From Cupriavidus pauculus (GTDB lineage: Bacteria > Pseudomonadota > Gammaproteobacteria > Burkholderiales > Burkholderiaceae), in assembly GCF_022179805.1 (NCBI RefSeq), contig NZ_BPUO01000004.1, positions 434,001 through 498,000 on the forward strand: a stretch of 64,000 bases of DNA, written 5' to 3'. Shown piece by piece: positions 16,709-24,876 of this stretch (position 1 is the first letter of the stretch; each line of letters starts with the position of its first letter). The notes beneath the pieces were generated by a model. The model was given only the letters and a program-made list of their open reading frames with translations, had not been told where the DNA came from and searched no databases. The translations under genes and the position numbers were made by a program.

Positions 16709-18184
16709 ATGACGACGCAACAAGTTCTCCCGATCCTGATCGCTGGCGTATGGCGCGCCGGCGGCGGCGACCGCTATGCCACGCGCTACCCCGCCACGGG
16801 CGAGGTGGTGGCCGAGCTGAACGCGGCCAGCCTGGCCGACGTAGAGGAGGCCATCCAGGGCGCGCACCAGGCGTTCCGTACCAGTGGCTGGCCCCGCCGC
16901 AAGCCGCATGAGCGTGCCGCCGTGCTGTACCGCGTGGCGGAGCTGATTCGCGCCAAGTCCGAGGCCCTGGCCCAGCGCCAGCGCCTGGACAACGGCAAGC
17001 CCATCAGCGAAACGCGCGCACTGGTGGCCAGCGCGGCCAGCACGTTCCAGTTTTTCGCCGCCGCGCTGGAAACGCTGGAAGAGCAGATCACGCCGCAACG
17101 TGGCGACTGCCTGACGATGAGCGTCTACGAGCCGATGGGCGTCGTGGCGGCCATCACGCCGTGGAATTCGCCGATCGCCAGCGAAGCGCAGAAGATGGCA
17201 CCGGCGCTGGCTGCCGGCAACGCGGTCATCGTCAAGCCGGCCGAGGTGACACCGCTGATGGCGCTGGAACTGGCCGCGATCTGCGAGGAAGCCGGCGTGC
17301 CGCGTGGCCTGATCAGCGTGCTGCCTGGCAAGGGCTCGGTGATTGGCGACGCCATCACCAAGCATCCGCTGGTGCGCCGCGTGTCGTTCACGGGCGGTAC
17401 CACCACTGGCAAGCACATCGCCCATATCGCCGCCGACAAGATGATGCCGGTGTCGCTGGAACTGGGCGGCAAGTCGCCGACCATCGTGTTCGACGATGCC
17501 GATCTCGACCACGCCGTGAATGGCGTGCTGTACGGCATCTTCAGCTCGTCGGGCGAATCGTGCATCGCAGGCTCGCGCCTGTTCGTGGCGCGCTCGCAGT
17601 ACGAGCCGTTCCTGGACCGCCTGGCGGCTGGCGCGGCGAAGCTGCGCGTGGGCGACCCGGCCGACGAGCGTACCCAGATGGGGCCGCTGATCACCGACCG
17701 GCACCGCGACAGCATCGATTCGTATGTGGCGGCGGGCGTGGACGAAGGCGGCCAATTGCGTACCGGCGGCATTCGCCCCGACGTGGCAGGACTGCCCAAT
17801 GGCTACTTCTATACGCCGACGATCATCGAAGGGCTTGGCAACGACGCGCGCATCTGCCAGGAGGAAATCTTCGGGCCGGTGCTGGTGACGATGCCTTTCG
17901 ACGACGAGGACGATCTGATCGAACAGGCCAACGACAGCATCTACGCGCTGGCCGCTGGCATCTGGACGCGCGACTACAAGCGTGCATGGCGGGTGGCACG
18001 ATCCGTGCAAGCCGGCAACGTATGGATCAACACGTACAAGCAGTTCTCGATCTCGACGCCATTCGGCGGCTGGCGCGACAGCGGACTTGGCCGTGAGAAG
18101 GGACGCCTTGGCATCCTGCAGTACATGGAGCAGAAGAGCGTGTACTGGGGCTTGAACGAACAACCGCTGCCGTGGGCCAACTGA
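16709..18184 (+). CDS. NAD(P)-dependent aldehyde dehydrogenase
   Basis: A 491-residue aldehyde dehydrogenase of normal length. The cofactor-binding region is present (TPWNSP, FTGGTTTGK), as are catalytic Glu251 (LELGGKSP) and the nucleophile Cys285 (SGESCIAGSR); the C-terminal PFGGWRDSGLGRE block is intact. It would oxidise an aldehyde intermediate to the acid, plausibly the product of the ThDP enzyme or of ring cleavage. It follows the aspartate dehydrogenase gene after 15 bases. Confidence 0.9.
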   Translation: MTTQQVLPILIAGVWRAGGGDRYATRYPATGEVVAELNAASLADVEEAIQGAHQAFRTSGWPRRKPHERAAVLYRVAELIRAKSEALAQRQRLDNGKPISETRALVASAASTFQFFAAALETLEEQITPQRGDCLTMSVYEPMGVVAAITPWNSPIASEAQKMAPALAAGNAVIVKPAEVTPLMALELAAICEEAGVPRGLISVLPGKGSVIGDAITKHPLVRRVSFTGGTTTGKHIAHIAADKMMPVSLELGGKSPTIVFDDADLDHAVNGVLYGIFSSSGESCIAGSRLFVARSQYEPFLDRLAAGAAKLRVGDPADERTQMGPLITDRHRDSIDSYVAAGVDEGGQLRTGGIRPDVAGLPNGYFYTPTIIEGLGNDARICQEEIFGPVLVTMPFDDEDDLIEQANDSIYALAAGIWTRDYKRAWRVARSVQAGNVWINTYKQFSISTPFGGWRDSGLGREKGRLGILQYMEQKSVYWGLNEQPLPWAN

Positions 18185-18227
18185 GGCCATCGCGCGCAAA
18201 CGCAAACCGGCAGGACGGAGACTGGAA

Positions 18228-19193
18228 ATGAAGGTATTGGGAATCGATGAAATCGTCTACGGCGCCGACGATTTCGATGCATGTCGCGGATTCTTCGGAG
18301 ACTGGGGCCTGGCCATCAAGCGCGACGACGCGCAGGGCCTGGACTTCGAAACGCTGAACGGCTGCCGCGTGCTGGTGCGCAAGATCGGTGACGCCGCGCT
18401 GGCACCGGCCATCGAAGAGGGCCCGACGCTGCGCGAAGTGGTGTGGGGCGTGGACAACGAAGCATCGCTGCGCGAACTGCGCGAGGCCATCGCGGGCGAG
18501 CCGACGTTCGTGTCGCTGGAAGGCGGCGCACGTATCGGCTGCACCGACCCGAACGGGCTGGCCGTACGCTTCCAGGTGTCACGCAAGCACGACGTGGCCG
18601 TGGATTGCGCGCTGATGAACACGTGGAACGACAAGCCGCGCATGAACCAGCGCAGCCCGATCTACGAACGCGCGATCCCCATCGAAGTGGGCCACGTGGT
18701 GTTCTTCGTCAAGGACGTGAAGGCCACCGAGCGCTTCTACATCGAGAAGTTCGGCTTCGTTCAATCGGACAACTACCCGGACCGGGGCGCCTTCCTGCGC
18801 TGCACGGCCGAGGGCGGTCACCACGACCTGTTCCTGCTGCAACTGCCGCATGGCAAGGCGGGGCTGAACCACGTGGCGTTCACCGTGCGCGACATCCACG
18901 AGGTGTTTGGCGGCGGCATGAACATGTCCCGCAAGGGCTGGGACACGCAACTCGGCCCGGGCCGTCATCCGATTTCGTCAGCCTATTTCTGGTACTTCAA
19001 GAATCCGGCCGGTGGCCTGATCGAGTACTACGCCGACGAAGACCAGCTCGACGCGCACTGGGAACCGCGTGCCTTCGAGCCGGGCCCCACGATGTTCGCG
19101 GAGTGGGCCATCGAGGGTGGCATTGACGGCAATACCCGCCGCCAGAAGAATGCCGGCGGACCGGAAGGCAAGTTCCTGACGGAAAAGCGGTAA
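18228..19193 (+). CDS. Two-domain VOC extradiol-type ring-cleavage dioxygenase
   Basis: A 321-residue type I extradiol-dioxygenase-like protein made of two vicinal-oxygen-chelate modules. The N-terminal module (from VLGIDEIVYGADDFDACRGF) lacks obvious metal ligands. The C-terminal module has a plausible 2-His-1-carboxylate iron site: H156 (EVGHVVFF), H215 (GLNHVAF) and E266 (GLIEYYAD). This is the expected ring-opening step after the Rieske oxygenase and SDR. GGAG lies seven bases before the ATG. Glyoxalase-like isomerase activity is a less likely alternative. Confidence 0.85.
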   Translation: MKVLGIDEIVYGADDFDACRGFFGDWGLAIKRDDAQGLDFETLNGCRVLVRKIGDAALAPAIEEGPTLREVVWGVDNEASLRELREAIAGEPTFVSLEGGARIGCTDPNGLAVRFQVSRKHDVAVDCALMNTWNDKPRMNQRSPIYERAIPIEVGHVVFFVKDVKATERFYIEKFGFVQSDNYPDRGAFLRCTAEGGHHDLFLLQLPHGKAGLNHVAFTVRDIHEVFGGGMNMSRKGWDTQLGPGRHPISSAYFWYFKNPAGGLIEYYADEDQLDAHWEPRAFEPGPTMFAEWAIEGGIDGNTRRQKNAGGPEGKFLTEKR

Positions 19194-19231
19194 AGCATCG
19201 AGCATCAAGAAGCATTGAGAAGGAAGCCGTC

Positions 19232-20188
19232 ATGAGTGCGAGCCAATCTTTGACACTGCGCGTGCAGGCCATGCGCTTCGAGGCGCGCGGCGTTGTCAGC
19301 ATCGAGCTGCGCGACCCCGCCGGCGTGCCGCTGCCCGAGTTCGCGCCCGGTGCGCATATCGACCTGCACCTGGCCAACGGCCTGGTGCGCAGCTATTCGC
19401 TGTGCGGCGCACCCGAGCAGCGCGACCGCTATACCGTGGGCGTGCTGAACGACCGCAACAGCCGGGGCGGTTCGCGCTTCGTACACGAGCAGCTGCGCGT
19501 GGGCACCACGCTGACGGTGGCCGTGCCGCGCAATCACTTCGCGCTGGACGAGGACGCCGCGCACACGGTGCTGGTGGCCGGCGGTATCGGCGTCACGCCG
19601 ATCGTCTGCATGGCGCGCCGGCTGGCCGAGCGCGGCCGCTCTTTCACGCTGCTGTACTGCGCCCGTTCGCGGGAAGAAGCCGCGTTCGTCGAGCAACTGT
19701 CGGCCTATGGCGATGCCGTGCGCTTTCACTTCGATGACGAAGCGGGCGTGCCACCGGACCTGAAGGCGATGCTGGCCGGCCAGGAGGCGGGCACGCATTT
19801 CTACTGCTGCGGTCCCGGTCCGATGCTCAACGCGTTCGAATCCGCATGCGAAGCCCACGGCTATCCGAACGTCCACATCGAGCGCTTTGCCGCCGACCCG
19901 GCCACCGAGTCGGTGCAGGAAGGCGAGTACAGCGTGCAGCTGCAACGATCGGGCAAGACCGTGCGGGTGCCGTCCGGCAAGTCGCTGCTCGATGCGCTGC
20001 TGGAGTCCGGCGTGCAGGTGGAATACAGCTGCCGCGAGGGCGTGTGCGGATCGTGCGAGACGGCCGTGGTGGAAGGCTGCCCCGAACACCGCGACAGCGT
20101 ACTGAGCAACAGCGAGCGTGCATCGAACCGGACCATGATGGTTTGCGTGTCGGGCTGCAAGGGCCAGCGCCTGGTGCTGGACCTCTGA
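19232..20188 (+). CDS. Oxygenase reductase, flavin/NAD domain plus C-terminal 2Fe-2S (PDR/VanB family)
   Basis: A 318-residue electron-transfer protein for the Rieske oxygenase. The order is a flavin-binding barrel (VRSYSLCGAP), a pyridine-nucleotide domain (VLVAGGIGVTPI and YCCGPGPM), then a C-terminal plant-type ferredoxin domain with C267-x4-C272-x2-C275-x29-C305. This order identifies the phthalate dioxygenase reductase class, which pairs with one-component Rieske oxygenases such as the one at 10105. AAGGAAG precedes the ATG. Confidence 0.92.
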   Translation: MSASQSLTLRVQAMRFEARGVVSIELRDPAGVPLPEFAPGAHIDLHLANGLVRSYSLCGAPEQRDRYTVGVLNDRNSRGGSRFVHEQLRVGTTLTVAVPRNHFALDEDAAHTVLVAGGIGVTPIVCMARRLAERGRSFTLLYCARSREEAAFVEQLSAYGDAVRFHFDDEAGVPPDLKAMLAGQEAGTHFYCCGPGPMLNAFESACEAHGYPNVHIERFAADPATESVQEGEYSVQLQRSGKTVRVPSGKSLLDALLESGVQVEYSCREGVCGSCETAVVEGCPEHRDSVLSNSERASNRTMMVCVSGCKGQRLVLDL

Positions 20189-20252
20189 CCCATCCGCGCC
20201 GCGCCGTGGATGCGCGGCCACCACGACTGCCCGCCGCAAAACGCAGAACCGC

Positions 20253-21782
20253 ATGTTTCAGGGACAAAGCGGCCACGCGGGTAACTGCCCCACACGATTT
20301 TCGGAAAAGACACCCGTGTTGACACAGAGACAAGACGCCGCGCCCATGCAGGCGGCAGCCGTTGGCTATGACGCCGCCGCTGCCGGCGATGCGGCCGCAC
20401 ACGCCCCCGCGCAATCCTCCACGCAAGCCACGCCGACCACGCGCGGCCAGATTATCGCGCGCATCGAGCGCATGCCCGGCAACATGATGCACGTGCGTGC
20501 ACGGCTGCTGATCGGGCTGGCCACGTTCTTCGACGGCTTCGATGTGATCGCCATCGCCGCGACGCTGCCGCTGCTGATCGGCAAGTGGTCGCTGACGCCG
20601 GGCCAGATCGGCTTGCTGATCGCCGCGCCGTCGGTGGGGCAGCTGGTCGGCGCGCTGCTGTTTCCCGCGCTGGCCGAACGCTTCGGGCGTTTGCGCTCGA
20701 TTGGCTGGAGTGCCGGCATCATCGGCCTGATGAGCCTGGCGTGCGGATTCGCGCCGTCATTCGAAATATTCCTGCTGCTGCGCATCGTGCAGGGGTTGGG
20801 GCTGGGCGGCGAGCTGCCCGTGGCGGCCACCTATATCAACGAGGTGACGCGCGCGCACGGACGCGGCAGGTTCGTGCTGCTGTACGAGATCGTGTTCCCG
20901 ATCGGGCTCATGGTGTCCAACGCGATGGGCGCGGTGCTGGTGCCACGCTATGGCTGGGAGGTGATGTACTTCTTGGGCGGCGTGCCTCTGGTGCTGTTCT
21001 TCGTGCTGCGCCGCCTGATTCCCGAGTCGCCGCGCTGGCTGGCCGAGAAGGGCCGGCTGGAGGAAGCCGACCAGGCGCTGCGCCAGTTCGAGGCGCGTGC
21101 CAAGCAGCCGCTGGCGCCGGTGGGCGATACGTCGCGCTTCGATGCGATGGGCGGCAAGCATCCGCGCCGCCGTGTGCGTGATCTGGTGGGCCGCGCCTAC
21201 CTGGGCCGCACGCTGGCCGTGTGGATGCTGTGGGCGACGTGCGGCTTTATCCAGTACGGGCTGTCCACGTGGCTGCCCACGATCTACAAGACCGTCTATC
21301 ACGCGCCGCTGCAACTGGCGCTGAACCTGGCGGCCGGCGCCTCGGTGCTGGGCGTGGTGGGGTCGCTGATCTGCGCGCTGGTGGTGGACAAGGTGGGACG
21401 CAAGCCGGTGATCAACGTGTCGTTCGTGCTGTGCGCGGCGTCGCTGGTGCTGGCCGGTGTGTTCCACGCGTCGTCGGTTTACGTGGTGGCCACGTTCTGC
21501 GCGATGGCGATGGGCTTCCTGGCCTGCGGCTTCATCACGGCCTATGTCTACACACCCGAGCTGTACCCGACCAGCATCCGCGCGATGGGCTGCGGCCTGG
21601 GCGGCGCATGGCTCAAGATCTCGGCCATCTTCGCGCCGGGCATCATCGCGTCGACGATCGGCACGGGCAACCTGAGCATGGCGTTCTACGGACTGGCCGT
21701 GGTGCCGCTGCTGGCTGCGGTGACCGTCTACCTGCTTGGCATCGAAACCAAAGGGCAGGTGCTGGAAGAACTGGAAGTCTGA
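20253..21782 (+). CDS. MFS aromatic acid:H+ symporter (AAHS family)
   Basis: An inner-membrane proton symporter with 12 predicted helices. The first helix carries the AAHS signature FFDGFDVIAIAATLP, loop 2-3 reads ALAERFGRLRS, and the second half has VDKVGRKPVINV. Family members (PcaK, BenK, VanK types) import protocatechuate, benzoate or similar acids. The first about 75 residues are Ala-rich and hydrophilic; true starts at 20316 (GTG) or 20346 (ATG) are equally possible because no ribosome site is decisive. As last gene of the cluster it probably imports the pathway substrate. Confidence 0.87.
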   Translation: MFQGQSGHAGNCPTRFSEKTPVLTQRQDAAPMQAAAVGYDAAAAGDAAAHAPAQSSTQATPTTRGQIIARIERMPGNMMHVRARLLIGLATFFDGFDVIAIAATLPLLIGKWSLTPGQIGLLIAAPSVGQLVGALLFPALAERFGRLRSIGWSAGIIGLMSLACGFAPSFEIFLLLRIVQGLGLGGELPVAATYINEVTRAHGRGRFVLLYEIVFPIGLMVSNAMGAVLVPRYGWEVMYFLGGVPLVLFFVLRRLIPESPRWLAEKGRLEEADQALRQFEARAKQPLAPVGDTSRFDAMGGKHPRRRVRDLVGRAYLGRTLAVWMLWATCGFIQYGLSTWLPTIYKTVYHAPLQLALNLAAGASVLGVVGSLICALVVDKVGRKPVINVSFVLCAASLVLAGVFHASSVYVVATFCAMAMGFLACGFITAYVYTPELYPTSIRAMGCGLGGAWLKISAIFAPGIIASTIGTGNLSMAFYGLAVVPLLAAVTVYLLGIETKGQVLEELEV

Positions 21783-21803
21783 CCGGCACGCACGTCGTGG
21801 TTG

Positions 21804-21841
21804 GCCCCGCAGCCGTCTTTCCCGGCGAGCGGGGCTTTTTT
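21804..21841 (+). terminator. Rho-independent terminator ending the aromatic operon
   Basis: GCCCCGC and GCGGGGC form a stem with an 18-base loop followed by six T, 22 bases after the permease stop. Confidence 0.82.
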
Positions 21842-21896
21842 GTTGCACGCGTATGCGGCCATAATGCATGTCGTCCTACAACACACCAAGGAAGAC

Positions 21897-23474
21897 ATGC
21901 GCACCCCATCGGCTTTCCACGCTCGCCCCCGCAGACTCGTGCTCGCCGCATCGCTGGCGCTGGCATCGCTGGGCGCGGCGAATGCCGCCTCGCTCGACCG
22001 CACGCAACTGGCGCAATCGGCGGACAAGGCGGCCAACGCCAGCTATCGCGAATGGGTGGAACTGCTCGCCATTCCCAACGACGCCACCGTGCCGGCCGAT
22101 ATCCAGAAGAATGTCGACTGGCTGGTCAAGGCATTTTCGCGGCGCGGCTTCCAGGCGCGTGCACTGGCCAATGGCGACAAGCCGATGGTGTACGCCGAAT
22201 TCCAGGCGCCCGGTGCCTCGTCCACGCCGCGCAAGACCGTGCTGTTCTACATGCACCTGGACGGCCAGTCGGTGACGGCGTCGCAGTGGGCGCAGAAGAG
22301 CCCGTGGGAGGCCACGCTGAAGGCGCGCTCGTCTGATGGCAAATGGGAAGCGCTGCCGCTGGACAAGCTCTACGGCGGACAGGTGGACCCGGAATGGCGC
22401 CTGTTTGCGCGGTCGTCGTCGGACGACAAGGGTCCCATCGTGATGTTCCTGGCGGCGTTTGACGCGCTGAAGGCTGCAGGCGTCGAGCCCGGCGTGAACA
22501 TCAAGGTGCTGCTGGATTCGGAAGAGGAAAAGGGTTCGCCGTCGCTGGGCAAGGTCATCGGAGAAAACCTCGAAGCGCTGCGCAACGACGGCATGGTGAT
22601 CTTCGACGGCCCGATGCACCAGAGCAACCAGCCCACGCTGGTGTTCGGCAACCGGGGCATCCAGCTCGTGCAGCTCAAGGTGTTTGGCGCCAGCCAGGGA
22701 CTGCATAGCGGCCACTACGGCAACTATTCGGCCAATCCTGCGCAGCGCATGGCCAGCCTGCTGGCCTCGATGAAGGACGACAACGGACGCGTCACGATTC
22801 CCGGCTACTACACGCCGGTGAAGATCGACGACCGCGCCCGGAAGATCATGGCCGCCGTGCCCGACGACGAGGCCGCGCTGAAGCGGCGGCTGGGCATTGC
22901 CAGCACCGAGAAGGTCGGCGCGAATTACCAGGAAGCCATGCAGTATCCGAGCCTGAACGTGCGCGGCATCGTGGCCGGCGATGTCGGGCCGAAGGCGCGC
23001 ACCATCATTCCGGAAGTGGCCATTGCGGACATCGACCTGCGCACCGTGCCCGAGACGCCGCCCGAAACACTGGTGGCGCTGCTGCGCAAGCACATCGAGA
23101 AGCAGGGCTATCACCTGGTGAACGGCGAGCCGACCGCTGAAGAGCGGGCGCGCTACCCGAAGCTGGCCGCGCTGACGGCGGACGAGGTGTCGGCATCCAG
23201 CTCGGCCGCGCGCACGGATCTGGAAGCGCCGGTCTCGCGGTGGCTGCAAGGTGTGATGAATGACACCTATGGCAAGCCGCCGGTGCAGATCCGCATGATG
23301 GGCGGCACGGTGCCGACGGGCGCCGCGGTGCAGGCACTGAAGTCGCCGTTCGTGATCGTGCCGCTGGTCAACGCCGACAACAACCAGCACAGCTTCGACG
23401 AGAACATGCGGCTGGGTAACTATCGCGACGGCATCCGAACCGTCATGGGAATCCTGCAGACGCCGTTCAAGTAA
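21897..23474 (+). CDS. Exported M20-family metallopeptidase
   Basis: A 525-residue zinc peptidase with an N-terminal signal peptide (RRLVLAASLALASLGAANAA). The M20 ligands and catalytic residues are visible: His and Asp in YMHLDGQ, Asp in SSSDDKGP, the Glu-Glu pair in LLDSEEEKGSPS, and a late His in DNNQHSFDE. The dimerisation domain sits in the middle (LHSGHYGNYSANPAQRM). It is probably a periplasmic dipeptidase or carboxypeptidase. The ATG at 21897 has AAGGAAG just upstream. It follows the terminator and is separate from the aromatic operon. Confidence 0.87.
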   Translation: MRTPSAFHARPRRLVLAASLALASLGAANAASLDRTQLAQSADKAANASYREWVELLAIPNDATVPADIQKNVDWLVKAFSRRGFQARALANGDKPMVYAEFQAPGASSTPRKTVLFYMHLDGQSVTASQWAQKSPWEATLKARSSDGKWEALPLDKLYGGQVDPEWRLFARSSSDDKGPIVMFLAAFDALKAAGVEPGVNIKVLLDSEEEKGSPSLGKVIGENLEALRNDGMVIFDGPMHQSNQPTLVFGNRGIQLVQLKVFGASQGLHSGHYGNYSANPAQRMASLLASMKDDNGRVTIPGYYTPVKIDDRARKIMAAVPDDEAALKRRLGIASTEKVGANYQEAMQYPSLNVRGIVAGDVGPKARTIIPEVAIADIDLRTVPETPPETLVALLRKHIEKQGYHLVNGEPTAEERARYPKLAALTADEVSASSSAARTDLEAPVSRWLQGVMNDTYGKPPVQIRMMGGTVPTGAAVQALKSPFVIVPLVNADNNQHSFDENMRLGNYRDGIRTVMGILQTPFK

Positions 23475-23524
23475 GCGTGTTGCCGGGGCCGCGCCATCGC
23501 CGTGTTTGGCGCGGCCTTGGATGT

Positions 23525-23565
23525 GAGACGAATCTGATTTGGGCTTGCTTGAGACGAATACGATT
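23525..23565. repeat. Pair of 15-base direct repeats
   Basis: GAGACGAATCTGATT (23525-23539) and GAGACGAATACGATT (23551-23565) match at 13 of 15 positions and start 26 bases apart, upstream of the small coiled-coil gene. They may be a regulator site. Confidence 0.45.
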
Positions 23566-23660
23566 CCCCTTTCGGCCGGAATCTCTTATGTTGGTGGCGA
23601 TGCATGCGGGGGCCAGGGTTGGCGGCCGCATTGCAGCACCAGAACGCATAAGGGGGTCAT

Positions 23661-23978
23661 ATGGAAGCAGTCCTGGCGGGCTTGGCAAGCGGCGGTGTCG
23701 GCAGCGCGCTGTCAGCCTATTTCTTTCTGCATACCTACACGAACGAGAAGCTGGCGCCAATCGGCGAGACATTCGAAAGGCTCGACAAGCGTGTGGACAG
23801 GCTCGATGTGCGCGTCGACAGAGTCGAGGTCAGGCTGGCGAAAGTCGAAGCGAGACTCGATGTGATGGACGAGAAGCTCAATGTCATGAACGAGAAGATC
23901 ACGGCATTGGACAAGAGGTTCGTTGGGCTAGAAGGCAAGGTGGACCGCATCCTGGAGATTGTGGCGATGCGGATTTGA
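23661..23978 (+). CDS. Small membrane-anchored coiled-coil protein, unknown function
   Basis: A 105-residue protein not assigned to a named family. A short N-terminal hydrophobic stretch (AVLAGLASGGVGSALSAYFF) is followed by about ten near-perfect heptads (KRVDRLD, VRVDRVE, VRLAKVE, ARLDVMD, EKLNVMN, EKITALD), predicting one long parallel coiled coil. An AAGGGGG ribosome site precedes the ATG, supporting a real gene. It may be a structural or scaffold protein on the inner face of the membrane; this is inference from shape only. Confidence 0.75.
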   Translation: MEAVLAGLASGGVGSALSAYFFLHTYTNEKLAPIGETFERLDKRVDRLDVRVDRVEVRLAKVEARLDVMDEKLNVMNEKITALDKRFVGLEGKVDRILEIVAMRI

Positions 23979-23990
23979 CCGCCACGGCAA

Positions 23991-24013
23991 CAGGCCGCCA
24001 CCCCGGCGGCCTG
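23991..24013. terminator. Perfect hairpin between convergent genes
   Basis: CAGGCCGCC and GGCGGCCTG form a 9-base stem with a 5-base loop between the coiled-coil gene and the convergent MarR gene. No T run is present on either side. Confidence 0.4.
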
Positions 24014-24026
24014 CCCTTATCTGCCT

Positions 24027-24551
24027 TTACTCCTTGCCCGCTCCCGTGCAGATCCCATGCAGCTTGCGCAGGCCCGAGTACAGGCCCTGGCGCTCTTCAG
24101 GCGTCAGCAGCCGGATGACCGATGCCTGCCCGCGCCGCGCCAGCGGAATGACCTGCGCATGGAGCGCCGCGCCGGCGTCGCTGATCTTGCAGGCCAGTCG
24201 CTTGCGCGGCGTGGCGCCCTCCGATTCCAGCGTCACCAGTCCTCGGTCTTCCAGTAGCCGCAGGGTCCGGCTGACCAGCGCCTTGTCCGAGGTGGACTGC
24301 TTGACCAGTTCCGCGAATGACATCGATTCGCCGTGCGCCAGCAGGGCGAGGATGCGCCATTCCGGCACGGTCAGGTCGAACTGGGTGGCATAAGGCTCCG
24401 TCACACTGCTGCGCAATGCCGTCACCAGTTGGCTGAGCATGGTGGTCAGGAAGTCGTTGACGGTCAGGCCAGTGCCGGCTTCGTCAAGATTCGACCAGGG
24501 ATCGGAGCCCCCGGCGGTGGCCGGGGGGTGCTGGGTGGTGGTACTGGACAT
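24027..24551 (-). CDS. MarR-family transcriptional regulator
   Basis: A 174-residue winged-helix regulator. After a disordered N-terminus it shows the MarR core: VPEWRILALLAHGESMSFAELV, the recognition helix SDKALVSRTLRLLEDRGLV, the wing ESEGATPRKRLACKISD, and a C-terminal dimerisation helix. It is divergent from the second IclR gene, with a GTTGA-GAGA-TCAAC palindrome between them. MarR proteins in such positions usually sense aromatic acids. Confidence 0.85.
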   Translation of the reverse strand: MSSTTTQHPPATAGGSDPWSNLDEAGTGLTVNDFLTTMLSQLVTALRSSVTEPYATQFDLTVPEWRILALLAHGESMSFAELVKQSTSDKALVSRTLRLLEDRGLVTLESEGATPRKRLACKISDAGAALHAQVIPLARRGQASVIRLLTPEERQGLYSGLRKLHGICTGAGKE

Positions 24552-24690
24552 GAGGGCGCCAAGAAGGAATGCCGGAAATTCGGCGGAAATGCGTGTGCGA
24601 TTGTCTCATATCGATTGTTGTTCGCAACTTTGTGCCGTACGACGCTACCCACTTCTCTTTTGATGCATTGTCAATTGGTAGTTTGCTTAA

Positions 24691-24704
24691 GTTGAGAGAT
24701 CAAC
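24691..24704. promoter_or_regulatory. Perfect inverted repeat between MarR and IclR genes
   Basis: GTTGA-GAGA-TCAAC, 140 bases upstream of the MarR start and about 170 upstream of the IclR start. The size fits a MarR operator. Confidence 0.4.
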
Positions 24705-24726
24705 AAACACCGCCTACATTGAAATC

Positions 24727-24761
24727 GTTCCTGGCGTGAATCTTGGTTTCATATATAAAAC
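24727..24761. promoter_or_regulatory. IclR-type operator candidates upstream of the second IclR gene
   Basis: GTTTCATATATAAAAC (24746-24761) is the most symmetric copy of the motif also found at 8236, 8641 and 9668. A weak partner, GTTCCTGGCGTGAATC, starts 19 bases earlier. The position, 116 bases before the IclR start, suits autoregulation or cross-regulation. Confidence 0.48.
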
Positions 24762-24876
24762 GCATCTGCTACTGTTTCGGAGCGATGGTGCGCGGTGTGC
24801 GCATCGGCGGCGCGGAGCATGTTATATCGATCCGTTGCCGTCCACTGGCAAACCGAACGTTAGGCAGAGAGAAACC

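Noticed and set aside
13934-18205. Very long open frame (over 1400 codons) on the minus strand
   Set aside because: It is antisense to several well-supported genes (SDR, ThDP enzyme, aspartate dehydrogenase, aldehyde dehydrogenase). Its translation is Arg/His/Ala/Gly-rich low-complexity sequence typical of GC-rich shadow frames.
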